A stretch of DNA of 64,000 nt from positions 90,033 through 154,032 of the forward strand of contig NZ_LMUH01000020.1 in assembly GCF_009766105.1 (NCBI RefSeq), in the 5' to 3' direction. Under the pieces are notes generated by a model. That model was not told the origin of the DNA, made no database searches, and saw only the letters and a list, made by a program, of their open reading frames with translations. Origin of the DNA: Granulicella sp. S156 (GTDB lineage: Bacteria; Acidobacteriota; Terriglobia; Terriglobales; Acidobacteriaceae). This document shows, piece by piece, positions 35,174-42,990 of this stretch. The position numbers were made by a program, and so were the translations under genes. How positions within the stretch are numbered: position 1 is the first letter of the stretch; each line of letters begins with the position of its first letter.

Positions 35174-35210
35174 TTAGCGTACGATTTTTGACGTTTGGTG
35201 TAGTGACCCC
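35174..35210 (-). repeat. Right terminal inverted repeat, Tn3 type
   Basis: On the minus strand it begins GGGGTCACTACACC and then shares the 23-base inner part with the left repeat without a mismatch. It is followed directly by TCCTA. Confidence 0.92.
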
Positions 35211-35215
35211 TCCTA
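35211..35215. repeat. Target-site duplication, right copy (TCCTA)
   Basis: Exact copy of 33608-33612, directly adjoining the right inverted repeat. Confidence 0.9.
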
Positions 35216-35357
35216 CAGCAATACAGTACACATGCCCTATTGTCAGTGGCGAAATCGCGGCGTTAACTTGTCAGGTCAAAGTAGGCGCTCCCAGTAATGC
35301 ATCCTGAATTCTTTTGAGGGCTGCGAGCGCTTCGGACATTTTGAACCCGGAGAGACG

Positions 35358-36926
35358 ATGCCGACCATGGGACACAACGCTTGTACCAGCTTCTTAAAAA
35401 CCTTGTTTGCTGTAATCCTCTTCAGTCTGCTTCCAATGAAGCTGGCGCATGCTCAGGCTGCAACAGGAACTTTCCTTCCGAACAGCACTTTGTATCCTCG
35501 ATTGGTGCGATTGGCGCATGGCTCTCCCGCTGTGAACGGTGAGATTGTGGCTAGCACCAACGGAAATATCTTCCTGAGTACGAACGGGGGAAGTAGTTTC
35601 AATTTCCTGGGAACTGTGCCCACGCAGAGCGGTAGCACGGAACGATGCTGCGGAACTCTATATGAGGTGCCGCAAACCGTGGGAAGCCTGCAGGCAGGAA
35701 CGCTGCTGTATGCAGCCTCTTATTTTGCGGGCTCAACACCGGCAATTGAGGTGTACACCAGCACCGACCAGGGAAATAGCTGGGCCTATTCCTCTATGCC
35801 TGTTGAAGGCGGTGACTCTTCCCATGGATTGTGGGAGCCGCAGTTCGAGATTGCGGATGATGGTGCCCTGGCGATGTTCTGGTCCGACGAAACAGATAGC
35901 TGCTGCAGTCAGAAGCTGGCCCAGATTCGTACGTATAACGGTACCTCGTGGCAAGATCAAACAAACACAGTTGCAAGCACCGTATCGTCCGACCGGCCAG
36001 GAATGGCAGTTGTGACGAAGCTGCCAAGTGGCACCTACTTTATGAGCTATGAACTATGCGGCCCGGCGGCATGCACGGTCTTCTATCGAACTTCGACAGA
36101 TGGCTGGAACTTTGGGACAGCTTCAAACACAGGAACGAAGGTCCAGACAGCTTCAGGCCAGTACTTCGAACACGCGCCCACAAATGCATGGAGCCCATCC
36201 GTCATTTCAAGCAATGGGGCACTCCTGCTGGTGGGCCAGGTAATGTTTGAGTCAACTGGCGCCCAGTCTGCTGAAAATGGCCAGGTACTGTTTGCAAATC
36301 TCAGCAGTGATGGCTCGGGCCCCTGGTATACGATTGCTGCGCCGGTCCAGGTTCCTAACGCTTACGACAACTATTGCCCGAACTACTCCTCAGCTCTTCT
36401 GCCGGCTACCGACGGATCAAGCATCCTCGAGTTGGCAAGCGCCTACAACAGCAGCAACCAGTGCGTAAGTTATTTCGGTAGCGAAGCCTGGAATCAACAG
36501 CCGGTTGACGGTTCTACTCATTCCTTTGTGAACCAGCAGGCAGGCTTATGCCTCGATGACTATGGATGGGGCACGACAAACAACACATCGGCTGACCTCT
36601 GGACATGCACAGGTTCAACCATCCAGAACTGGGTTGTGCATGCCCAAGGTAACGGCTACTTCAGCATTCAGAACCAGTACACAGGTTTGTGCGTGGACGA
36701 TACGGGTGGCAGTACTACGCCCGGCAATCTGGTCAGCTTGTGGGGTTGCGTGGGGAACAATAATCAAAGCTGGTTATTCATGGATCTCGGAGACGGCCAG
36801 TACAAGCTCCAGAACAGCGCAGGCGGTTTGCCCCTGGACGACACAGGCGGCTCGTCCACTCCAGGAACACAGTTAGAGATATGGACTGATAATGGATTGG
36901 CACCACAGCATTGGGTATTGAACTAG
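35358..36926 (+). CDS. Secreted sialidase-like (BNR) protein with ricin-type lectin domain
   Basis: A 522-aa exported protein with a signal peptide (LLPMKLAHAQA end, ~33 residues). Residues ~45-370 form a beta-propeller-like region with Asp-box repeats (STNGGSSF, STDQGNSWAY) as in sialidases. Residues ~378-522 form a ricin B/CBM13 lectin domain with Q-x-W words (QNW, QSW, QHW) and repeated LCLDD/LCVDDTGGSTTPG. It may bind and perhaps cleave polysaccharide. No catalytic arginine triad was identified, so enzymatic activity is not assured. Its composition is richer in A+T than the housekeeping genes nearby. GGAGAG precedes the ATG. Confidence 0.8.
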   Translation: MPTMGHNACTSFLKTLFAVILFSLLPMKLAHAQAATGTFLPNSTLYPRLVRLAHGSPAVNGEIVASTNGNIFLSTNGGSSFNFLGTVPTQSGSTERCCGTLYEVPQTVGSLQAGTLLYAASYFAGSTPAIEVYTSTDQGNSWAYSSMPVEGGDSSHGLWEPQFEIADDGALAMFWSDETDSCCSQKLAQIRTYNGTSWQDQTNTVASTVSSDRPGMAVVTKLPSGTYFMSYELCGPAACTVFYRTSTDGWNFGTASNTGTKVQTASGQYFEHAPTNAWSPSVISSNGALLLVGQVMFESTGAQSAENGQVLFANLSSDGSGPWYTIAAPVQVPNAYDNYCPNYSSALLPATDGSSILELASAYNSSNQCVSYFGSEAWNQQPVDGSTHSFVNQQAGLCLDDYGWGTTNNTSADLWTCTGSTIQNWVVHAQGNGYFSIQNQYTGLCVDDTGGSTTPGNLVSLWGCVGNNNQSWLFMDLGDGQYKLQNSAGGLPLDDTGGSSTPGTQLEIWTDNGLAPQHWVLN

Positions 36927-37040
36927 AGCAGAATCCCTATTCCTATCCCCTCGGAAAGAGCTTAGAAGTGGCACTTTCCGAGGGGAAAAGTGCCCATCAA
37001 ATGATCGTCACTGGGTACATCTATAGGGATTCCGCTCTAG
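36923..37040. repeat. Nested palindrome, MITE-like
   Basis: Outer arms CTAGAGCAGAATCCCTAT (36923-36940) and its inverse at 37023-37040 match at 17 of 18 positions. Inside, CCCCTCGGAAAG (36947-36958) pairs perfectly with 36974-36985; an alternative stem pairs GGCACTTT (36970-36977) with AAAGTGCC (36987-36994), which would exclude the first. It overlaps the stop codon of the sialidase-like gene and separates it from the convergent regulator gene. It may be a small inverted-repeat element or a complex bidirectional terminator. Confidence 0.7.
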
Positions 37041-37067
37041 CGGTGCGTCATCGAGTGCAGCCCACCA

Positions 37068-38513
37068 TTAATCCCGGACGCGCTTCTTGACCTCTACATT
37101 GAGTCGCTTGATCTTCTGGTTCAACGTCGAGAGTGGAATGCGGAAGTACTCCGCTGCCTCGGTCTGGTTCCAGTTACAGCGCTCAAGACGGTCGGCAATA
37201 ATGCGACGCTCGATCTCTTCCATCACATCGAACAGCGATGTGTCGGGCTTCTGTTCCAGCAGGCTCGTCGAGTAGCTTGTGCCGCGGAGTTGTGCGGGCA
37301 ACAGCTCTGGCGTGATCTCTGTGCTGCTCGAGAGCACGACCCCACGCTCCATTGCGTTCTCTAGTTCGCGCACATTGCCGGGCCATTCGTAGTCCATCAT
37401 CACGCGCAGAGCTTCAGGCGAAAGCACGCGTGCAGGGAAGCCGTTCTCTTCCGCATAGAACTTCAGGTAGTGCACCGCGAGCAAAGGGATGTCTTCTTTC
37501 CGAGCGCGAAGTGGCGGTAGGTCAAGACAGATGACGTTCAAGCGATAGAAGAGGTCTTCGCGGAAACGGCCTTCCTTTACCGCGTTCTGCAGGTTCACGT
37601 TCGTGGCAGCGACGATGCGAACGTCCACCTGTATCTCATGCGTTCCGCCCAGATGCATGAAGCGGCGGTCCTGGAGCACACGCAGCAGTTTGGCCTGCAT
37701 GTCCATGCTCATCGTGCCGATCTCGTCGAGGAAGAGCGTTCCACCATCGGCGACTTCGAAGAGGCCCTTCTTCGCGGCGACCGCGGAGGTGAAGGCTCCA
37801 CGCTCATGGCCGAACAACGTGGACTCCAACAGGTCCGATGGCACAGAACCTGTGTTGACCGGAATAAAAGCGTGATCGCGGCGTGGCGAATTCGCATGAA
37901 TGGCCTTCGCGATAAGCTCTTTGCCCGTACCGCTCTCGCCTTGGATTAGCACAGTAGAACGGCTGGGGGCCACCTGCGCCACCATGTCGAAGAGTCGCAG
38001 CATGACATCACTTTTGCCGACAATGTTCTGGAAGGAGTAGCGCTGCTTCAGCGTGCGCTTGAGTTGTACTACCTCCTGCTCGGCAACGTTGCGGCCGATC
38101 GCAGCACGAATGTCGGCCAGCAGCTTCTCATTGTCCCAGGGCTTCTGGACGAAGTTGGAAGCTCCAGCACGGATGGCGTCAACGACATTGCCCACCGTGC
38201 CGTAGGCCGTAATCATGATGACCGGGAGCTCTGGCACCAGGGACTTGATGCGTGGCAGCAGGTCGATGCCACTATCGCCGGGCAAGGCAAGGTCTAATAG
38301 CAACAGGTCATACGCGTGGCGCGCCAGAAGATCGAGTCCCGAAGGACCGTCTGGGGCGAGTTCGACCGTAAAACCTTCCAGCGTCAGAAGGGTCTCCAGC
38401 GAGTCGCGAATACCCGCTTCGTCATCGATGATGAGAATCCGCTGACTGCGCGCACCACCTCCTGCATAAGTAGACTCAGGTGCGATTCGTTCTGGTACAG
38501 CGGCATTAGACAT
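37068..38513 (-). CDS. NtrC-type sigma-54-dependent response regulator
   Basis: A 481-aa regulator. The receiver domain has Asp74 as phospho-acceptor (DLLLLDLALPG), DD at 30-31 and Lys124 (VQKPW). An AAA+ domain follows with Walker A GESGTGKE (192-199), and a Fis-type HTH ends the protein (WNQTEAAEYFRIPLSTLNQKIKRL). The sigma-54-contacting loop reads GAFTSA (239-244) rather than the near-universal GAFTGA. It overlaps the upstream kinase gene by eight bases, so the two form a two-component pair. Confidence 0.94.
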   Translation of the reverse strand: MSNAAVPERIAPESTYAGGGARSQRILIIDDEAGIRDSLETLLTLEGFTVELAPDGPSGLDLLARHAYDLLLLDLALPGDSGIDLLPRIKSLVPELPVIMITAYGTVGNVVDAIRAGASNFVQKPWDNEKLLADIRAAIGRNVAEQEVVQLKRTLKQRYSFQNIVGKSDVMLRLFDMVAQVAPSRSTVLIQGESGTGKELIAKAIHANSPRRDHAFIPVNTGSVPSDLLESTLFGHERGAFTSAVAAKKGLFEVADGGTLFLDEIGTMSMDMQAKLLRVLQDRRFMHLGGTHEIQVDVRIVAATNVNLQNAVKEGRFREDLFYRLNVICLDLPPLRARKEDIPLLAVHYLKFYAEENGFPARVLSPEALRVMMDYEWPGNVRELENAMERGVVLSSSTEITPELLPAQLRGTSYSTSLLEQKPDTSLFDVMEEIERRIIADRLERCNWNQTEAAEYFRIPLSTLNQKIKRLNVEVKKRVRD

Positions 38514-41500
38514 GTACTATTTTTCCTTCCAGACCGGCGGTGGTCCCATTGGGGCGCGGACCCTCGTTATCGATGGCGGGAAACAACAACTTGAAGACCG
38601 TACCTTCGCCAACCGTGCTGACTGCTTCAATCGTTCCGCCATGCTCCTGCACAATGCCATAGGTCACTGCGAGTCCAAGTCCTGTGCCTTTGCGCTGGCC
38701 TTCCTTGGGATTGTTCTTGGTGGTGAAGAACGGATCGTAGATCTTGCGCAATACCTCAGGAGGCATCCCCGGGCCGTCGTCCTCAAAGAGGACTTCTATT
38801 CCATCAGACGTTCGCGCGGTAGAAATCTTGATGCGGCCCGCGCCTTTGTCCTGCAGGGCATCCTTCGCGTTCATGATCATGTTGACGGCGACCTGCTGCA
38901 GCTTACCCAGATTGCCGGAGATGGCCGGCAGCTGCGGGTCGAGGTTCATCTCGACGACAACGCGGCTTGAGCGCAACTGGTGCTCAAGCAGTAGCGACGT
39001 ATCGCGCAGCATGGCATTGAGATCGACACGCGCGAAGTCCACGGTCCCCATGCGTGCGAAGTTCAATAGACCATTCACGATCTCGGAGGCACGGAAGGTC
39101 TGTTGCGTAATCTTCTCCAGCACCGGCTGTAAGCGAGCATGGTTGGCTTCGTCGCCGCGAAGCTGCTTGCCGAGCATCTGGGTGTAGCTGGAGATAACCG
39201 CCAAGGGCGTATTCACTTCGTGCGCGACACCCGCCGCCAGCAGGCCAATGGAGGACAACTTCTCCGACTGCGTGAGCTGCTTCTCCATGTTGATGGAGTC
39301 GGTGATGTCATCGATGATGATGATGCGGCCTACGGCATGGAAGTCGCGATTGAGCAGTGGAGCGATCGTAATGTTCGCTGTGCGGGACTCGCCGGTTGGT
39401 GTTGGAAGCCGAAACTTGTAGAGCGTACAGACGCCCTGCTCGGCCCGCAGACGATCGAACTCCTGCAGGAACTCGGCAGGGAAGACATCGTTCAGCGGCC
39501 GGCGCAACGCATCGGCCCGTGGCGTTGCGTACATCACTTCCATCTGCGCGTTCCAGCTCTCGATCCGGTCCTCCAGATCGACGGCAAACACACCGATGTT
39601 GATGGATTCGACGATGTTCTCGTTGAAGTCGCGCAGGCGTTCAAAGTCAAAGATCTTCTGTTCCAGCCGCCGGTAGAGCTGCGCGTTCTGAATCGCGATA
39701 CCGATGTAGCCGGCCAGCGATTCGAGCAGTTCAACATCCTCGCTGGAAAGAAAATCACCTTCGCCCGTACGCCCCAGGCCAAGCACTGCGATGGTGCTGA
39801 GTCCGCTGCCTTCGTGCCTCGCGGCCCGACAGGGAACGTAGTAATTGAGATCGAGCGTCGCTGCGGTCTGGCGTTGTGTCTCGGGCAGCCGGAGTACCGC
39901 CTGCGGGCTCTCAAAGAAGATGTGACTGTCCGCGTCACGACGATCGAAGTCAAGAAACTCCAGGTCGAACTGGCCGCTGGCGCCACGGATTGCGGTCGAC
40001 AGACCGTGCGAGGCAATCAGCTTGAAGTTCGTACGTATTCCCGGCAGATCGTCGTCGGCCAGGAATACGGCGACTCTCGTCAGCAGTAGTGTCTGCGGCA
40101 GACGCTCGACGATGGACCCTACGAGCGTACCGAGATCTGTCTGGGCGTTCAATTCGCGGCCAAACGCAACCAGTGTCTCGCGGTAATCAAGACGCTTCTG
40201 GTCGAAGATGCGGTCGACATGCCCCTGGATGGCCCGCTTGAGTGGATCGAAGATCAACGCTGCGATGATGATGGCAGCCACGAGACCCCATTCCCGAAGG
40301 CTCTGCGGGATACGATCGGCTGCCATGGCGGACGCCATCTTCGCCGTAATGCCCACGACCCCGAAGTAAAGGCCTACCAGCGCGGCGGTCGCCAGCGTAT
40401 AGGTGACGCCGCGCTTGAAGATCAGGTCAACGTCCATCAAGCGATACCGCACGATCGCCCAGCTGAACGTCAGCGGCAGCAGGATGATCGACAGCATCGC
40501 GACCTTCGCGAGCGCGCTGGGAACATTCGCATTCCACAGGAACGGAATCACGTAGAAGGCGGTGAAGGGAACCACCATCATCAAGGTTCCACGGGAGAGC
40601 CACTTCAGCTGCTGCCGCGACAGTGGCTGCTGTTCACGCCGATAGCGTATCCAGAAAACGAAGGCCGCAATGATGTAATAGGCGGCAAGGTAGCCGTAAT
40701 CGATCTGGTCGAGACGATGCTGTAATTGCTCGGTCGCCGACCACCTGTAAAAGGACAGGTAGCGCAACACCAACAACGCTGCACCCGGCAGATAGAGCAG
40801 CGCATAGAAAAGCCGCCACTTTCTTCGCCGTGAACCCTCCCCCGTAAAACTGACTGCGAAATGCAGGAATAGCGCTGGCTGCAGCGCCGTGGCCAGATAC
40901 TTCGTCCACAAAATCACATGGTCCAGGCCATCAAAAACGCCGCTGTACTGGAAGGCGTAAAGGATGAATGAGACCAGGCAGAAGACATAAAAATGAGTGG
41001 ACTTCGGAGCTGTCCAGCGCCGGAACAGAACGTAAAGACCAATAGCGAGATACACCAGCGCGATAAACCGTAGAACATAACCGTCGATTTGATCGGTTGG
41101 TTCTAGGGTGAAGGTCAAAGCAATCGTTTGGATCACCGGCCTGCCGTCTTTGCTCGTCTTTCTCAGCAGAGAGTAGGTCGCATTTCTCCAGACGCCTATG
41201 TGCTCGATCTCTCGCTCATAGGGGGCAAGCCTGGGGGTAGGCACGTCGGCTTCGGTAGGAAGAACATCGCCGCCGCGAAAGCTGCCAAGTTTGGGGGTAG
41301 GAAGGTCAGTCCCGCTAGTAGCAGTGATGTCCTCACCATGACGAAAGCTGGTGCCAAATCTTGGTAGAGGAAGATTGGTTCCTGGGGCGTTGGTGGGGAC
41401 ATCGTCACCACGAATGGAGACAAGCATATCTCCCTTGCGGATACCAGCACGGTCTCCCGGTGTGCCGGTCGGAACAATGTATGCCCGCAAACCGCCGTCT

Positions 41501-41640
41501 GTCTCTGTCCAGTGAACCCCATCTGTGGGCGGATCGTAGCTGCGCCACTGCATCAGATTGGCAACTGACAGCCCAATCGCGGCGAGCGTAACCACCGCGA
41601 GCAGTATGGCCAACAGACGAGTTTGGGACCCACTTTTCAC
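38506..41640 (-). CDS. PDZ-membrane-GAF-PAS sensor histidine kinase
   Basis: About 1044 aa. Order of domains: one N-terminal membrane segment (LLAILLAVVTLAAIGLSVANL), a periplasmic PDZ-like domain (about 35-175), and a multi-helix membrane region (about 185-460). A GAF domain (about 490-650), PAS (about 675-790), HisKA with GVAHEVNTPLAVISS (histidine near 803) and a HATPase with GTGLGLAVTYGIV near 995 follow. The PDZ region is interrupted by a degenerate tandem repeat (see findings). It phosphorylates the NtrC-type regulator encoded just downstream. The start is taken as GTG 41640, which has AAGAG seven bases upstream; a TTG at 41661 is also in frame. Confidence 0.93.
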   Translation of the reverse strand: MKSGSQTRLLAILLAVVTLAAIGLSVANLMQWRSYDPPTDGVHWTETDGGLRAYIVPTGTPGDRAGIRKGDMLVSIRGDDVPTNAPGTNLPLPRFGTSFRHGEDITATSGTDLPTPKLGSFRGGDVLPTEADVPTPRLAPYEREIEHIGVWRNATYSLLRKTSKDGRPVIQTIALTFTLEPTDQIDGYVLRFIALVYLAIGLYVLFRRWTAPKSTHFYVFCLVSFILYAFQYSGVFDGLDHVILWTKYLATALQPALFLHFAVSFTGEGSRRRKWRLFYALLYLPGAALLVLRYLSFYRWSATEQLQHRLDQIDYGYLAAYYIIAAFVFWIRYRREQQPLSRQQLKWLSRGTLMMVVPFTAFYVIPFLWNANVPSALAKVAMLSIILLPLTFSWAIVRYRLMDVDLIFKRGVTYTLATAALVGLYFGVVGITAKMASAMAADRIPQSLREWGLVAAIIIAALIFDPLKRAIQGHVDRIFDQKRLDYRETLVAFGRELNAQTDLGTLVGSIVERLPQTLLLTRVAVFLADDDLPGIRTNFKLIASHGLSTAIRGASGQFDLEFLDFDRRDADSHIFFESPQAVLRLPETQRQTAATLDLNYYVPCRAARHEGSGLSTIAVLGLGRTGEGDFLSSEDVELLESLAGYIGIAIQNAQLYRRLEQKIFDFERLRDFNENIVESINIGVFAVDLEDRIESWNAQMEVMYATPRADALRRPLNDVFPAEFLQEFDRLRAEQGVCTLYKFRLPTPTGESRTANITIAPLLNRDFHAVGRIIIIDDITDSINMEKQLTQSEKLSSIGLLAAGVAHEVNTPLAVISSYTQMLGKQLRGDEANHARLQPVLEKITQQTFRASEIVNGLLNFARMGTVDFARVDLNAMLRDTSLLLEHQLRSSRVVVEMNLDPQLPAISGNLGKLQQVAVNMIMNAKDALQDKGAGRIKISTARTSDGIEVLFEDDGPGMPPEVLRKIYDPFFTTKNNPKEGQRKGTGLGLAVTYGIVQEHGGTIEAVSTVGEGTVFKLLFPAIDNEGPRPNGTTAGLEGKIVHV

Positions 41641-41680
41641 ACGGACACTCTTAACCGACAACGAACATCAATTTCTTTAT

Positions 41681-41697
41681 AGCAACCAAGGGGCCAA
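41681..41697 (-). promoter_or_regulatory. Candidate sigma-54 (-24/-12) promoter of the kinase-regulator operon
   Basis: On the minus strand the site reads TTGGCCCCTTGGTTGCT, with the invariant GG and GC separated by exactly the -24/-12 distance, and 12 of the 14 fixed positions close to the sigma-54 consensus in my reading. Transcription would begin near 41671, about 30 bases before the GTG start of the kinase gene. This would make the NtrC-type regulator autoregulatory. Confidence 0.5.
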
Positions 41698-42060
41698 ATG
41701 CCTTTTTGTTGCAATGGCGAATACTTACGAGGTTTTTGAATAACGATATTCGTGGATTCATAAGCAAATACGGTTTTCGGTAGCCTAAGTTCCACTTCTT
41801 CTTCTATTTTGCCGTATTTTGTCGTCTTTATTTTGCAGAATCCGATGTGATTCTGCACCTCCCAAAACCGCTTGACCCCAACTCCGCTCTCCTGCTGCAT
41901 CGGAAGGGTGAATATATGTACTTGGCGACTGAATTAATTTCACGTATTCTTAACATAACGAGCGATGGAAATTTACATTCGCCGTCTGCGCAGAAACAAA
42001 GTACGGCCAACGCCGAAGTGCTGGTTCCCGTCGCAGTTCAATCCAAAGATCGTAAGCCGC
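41698..42060. other. A+T-rich divergent intergenic region
   Basis: The gap between the kinase gene and the hydrolase gene is markedly richer in A+T than the rest of the window (for example TTCTTCTATTTTGCCGTATTT near 41800). It probably holds promoters for both genes. Apart from the candidate sigma-54 site no repeat, RNA or clear hexamer pair was recognised. The hydrolase frame is open back to an ATG at 41965. Confidence 0.5.
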
Positions 42061-42990
42061 ATGCTGGAACGCCGCCATCTACATCTGGACGGCCTACGTC
42101 TTTCGTACCTCGAACAGGGTGCAGCGACGGAGGGGACGCAGACCTTTGTCCTCTTGCATGGGCTTATGGGGTCGGCCGAAACCTTCCAGCCATTGCTCGC
42201 CGAAATGCCGCGTGACTGGCACGTTATCGCGCTCGATATGCCCGGCTCCGGGCTCTCCGAACGCCGCGACGACCTTGCTGCCAGCATGCCTGCAACAGCC
42301 GCCTTCATCGAAAGATTTCTCGATGCGCTCGACCTCAAGAAGCCCTGCCTGGTAGGACATTCACACGGTGGAGCCGTCGCGCTGCGCCTCGCACGCACGT
42401 CTCCTAATCGGGTTCAGTCGCTGGTCCTTCTCGGCCCGGCGCATCCGTACTTCGAAGACGCCAACCCATTGATTCGGTTTTATCTCACGCTTCCGGGCAA
42501 ACTCTTTGCCTACACCATGCCCTGGTTCCCAGAGTGGTTCCAGATGATGGGCCTGCGCCGCATGGCGGGACCGCAGAGCTGGGATACTCCCGAGCGCCTG
42601 AAGCCCTATCGCGAAAACCTGCGCACCCGCGGCACCATGTCGCATCTACTGCGCCTCCTCGGTACGTGGCAGGAAGATATGGCAGACCTTCGCCGTTTGC
42701 TGCACAAGCCGGTCAAGCAACCCACGCTTATTCTTTGGGGGGACTGCGACCGGGCTGTTCCGGTGGGCACAGCTTCAAAGCTCCGTGAGCACTTGCGGCA
42801 GTCGGAGCTGCATGTCATGCCGGGAGTCGGACATCGTCCCGCCGAAGAGCAGCCCGAGCTTACCGCAGGCTTGATTGCCGCCTGGATGTCGCGGACCGAA
42901 ACACCGGCCCCGCACTACAAGCCAAACTCCTCCGCGAGCCAGAGCCGGATTCCGGCGTTCATGGTGCCCAGCTTGGAAGCTGGCGACTGA
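42061..42990 (+). CDS. Alpha/beta-fold hydrolase
   Basis: About 309 aa from the ATG chosen here. Features: oxyanion region LLHGLMGSAETFQ, nucleophile elbow GHSHGGAVAL (serine in GHSHG), acid strand TLILWGDCDRAVP and catalytic histidine PGVGHRPAEEQ. A cap domain lies between. It hydrolyses an ester or amide of unknown identity. In-frame upstream residues (from 41965) are basic and atypical, so I start at MLERRHLHLDGLRLSYLEQ. The last ~25 codons overlap the 3' end of the convergent hydrolase gene. Confidence 0.85.
   Translation: MLERRHLHLDGLRLSYLEQGAATEGTQTFVLLHGLMGSAETFQPLLAEMPRDWHVIALDMPGSGLSERRDDLAASMPATAAFIERFLDALDLKKPCLVGHSHGGAVALRLARTSPNRVQSLVLLGPAHPYFEDANPLIRFYLTLPGKLFAYTMPWFPEWFQMMGLRRMAGPQSWDTPERLKPYRENLRTRGTMSHLLRLLGTWQEDMADLRRLLHKPVKQPTLILWGDCDRAVPVGTASKLREHLRQSELHVMPGVGHRPAEEQPELTAGLIAAWMSRTETPAPHYKPNSSASQSRIPAFMVPSLEAGD

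Larger units (their letters stand above)
33613..35210. mobile_element. Tn3-family-derived non-autonomous element carrying a padR operon
   Basis: A 1598-bp unit bounded by 37-bp inverted repeats that match at 34 of 37 positions, with a perfect 5-bp target duplication. Inside are a padR gene, a membrane-protein gene, and, against the right end, only the decayed 3' end of a Tn3-type transposase gene. This is the position the transposase 3' end holds in complete Tn3-family transposons. The inner end of the repeats, AAAAATCGTACGCTAA, resembles the inner end of Tn501/Tn1721-type repeats as I remember them. No intact transposase or resolvase remains, so movement would need a transposase from elsewhere. 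If the element is removed with one TCCTA, the flanks join cleanly between the operon terminator and the sialidase-like gene. Confidence 0.9.

Noticed and set aside
33598-35230. Reading the TIR-bounded unit as a simple insertion sequence
   Set aside because: There is no intact transposase; the cargo consists of two intact non-transposase genes and the repeats are of Tn3 type, so a transposon derivative fits better.
39139-40089. 316-residue open frame opposite the histidine kinase
   Set aside because: Antisense to GAF and PAS coding sequence; no motif.
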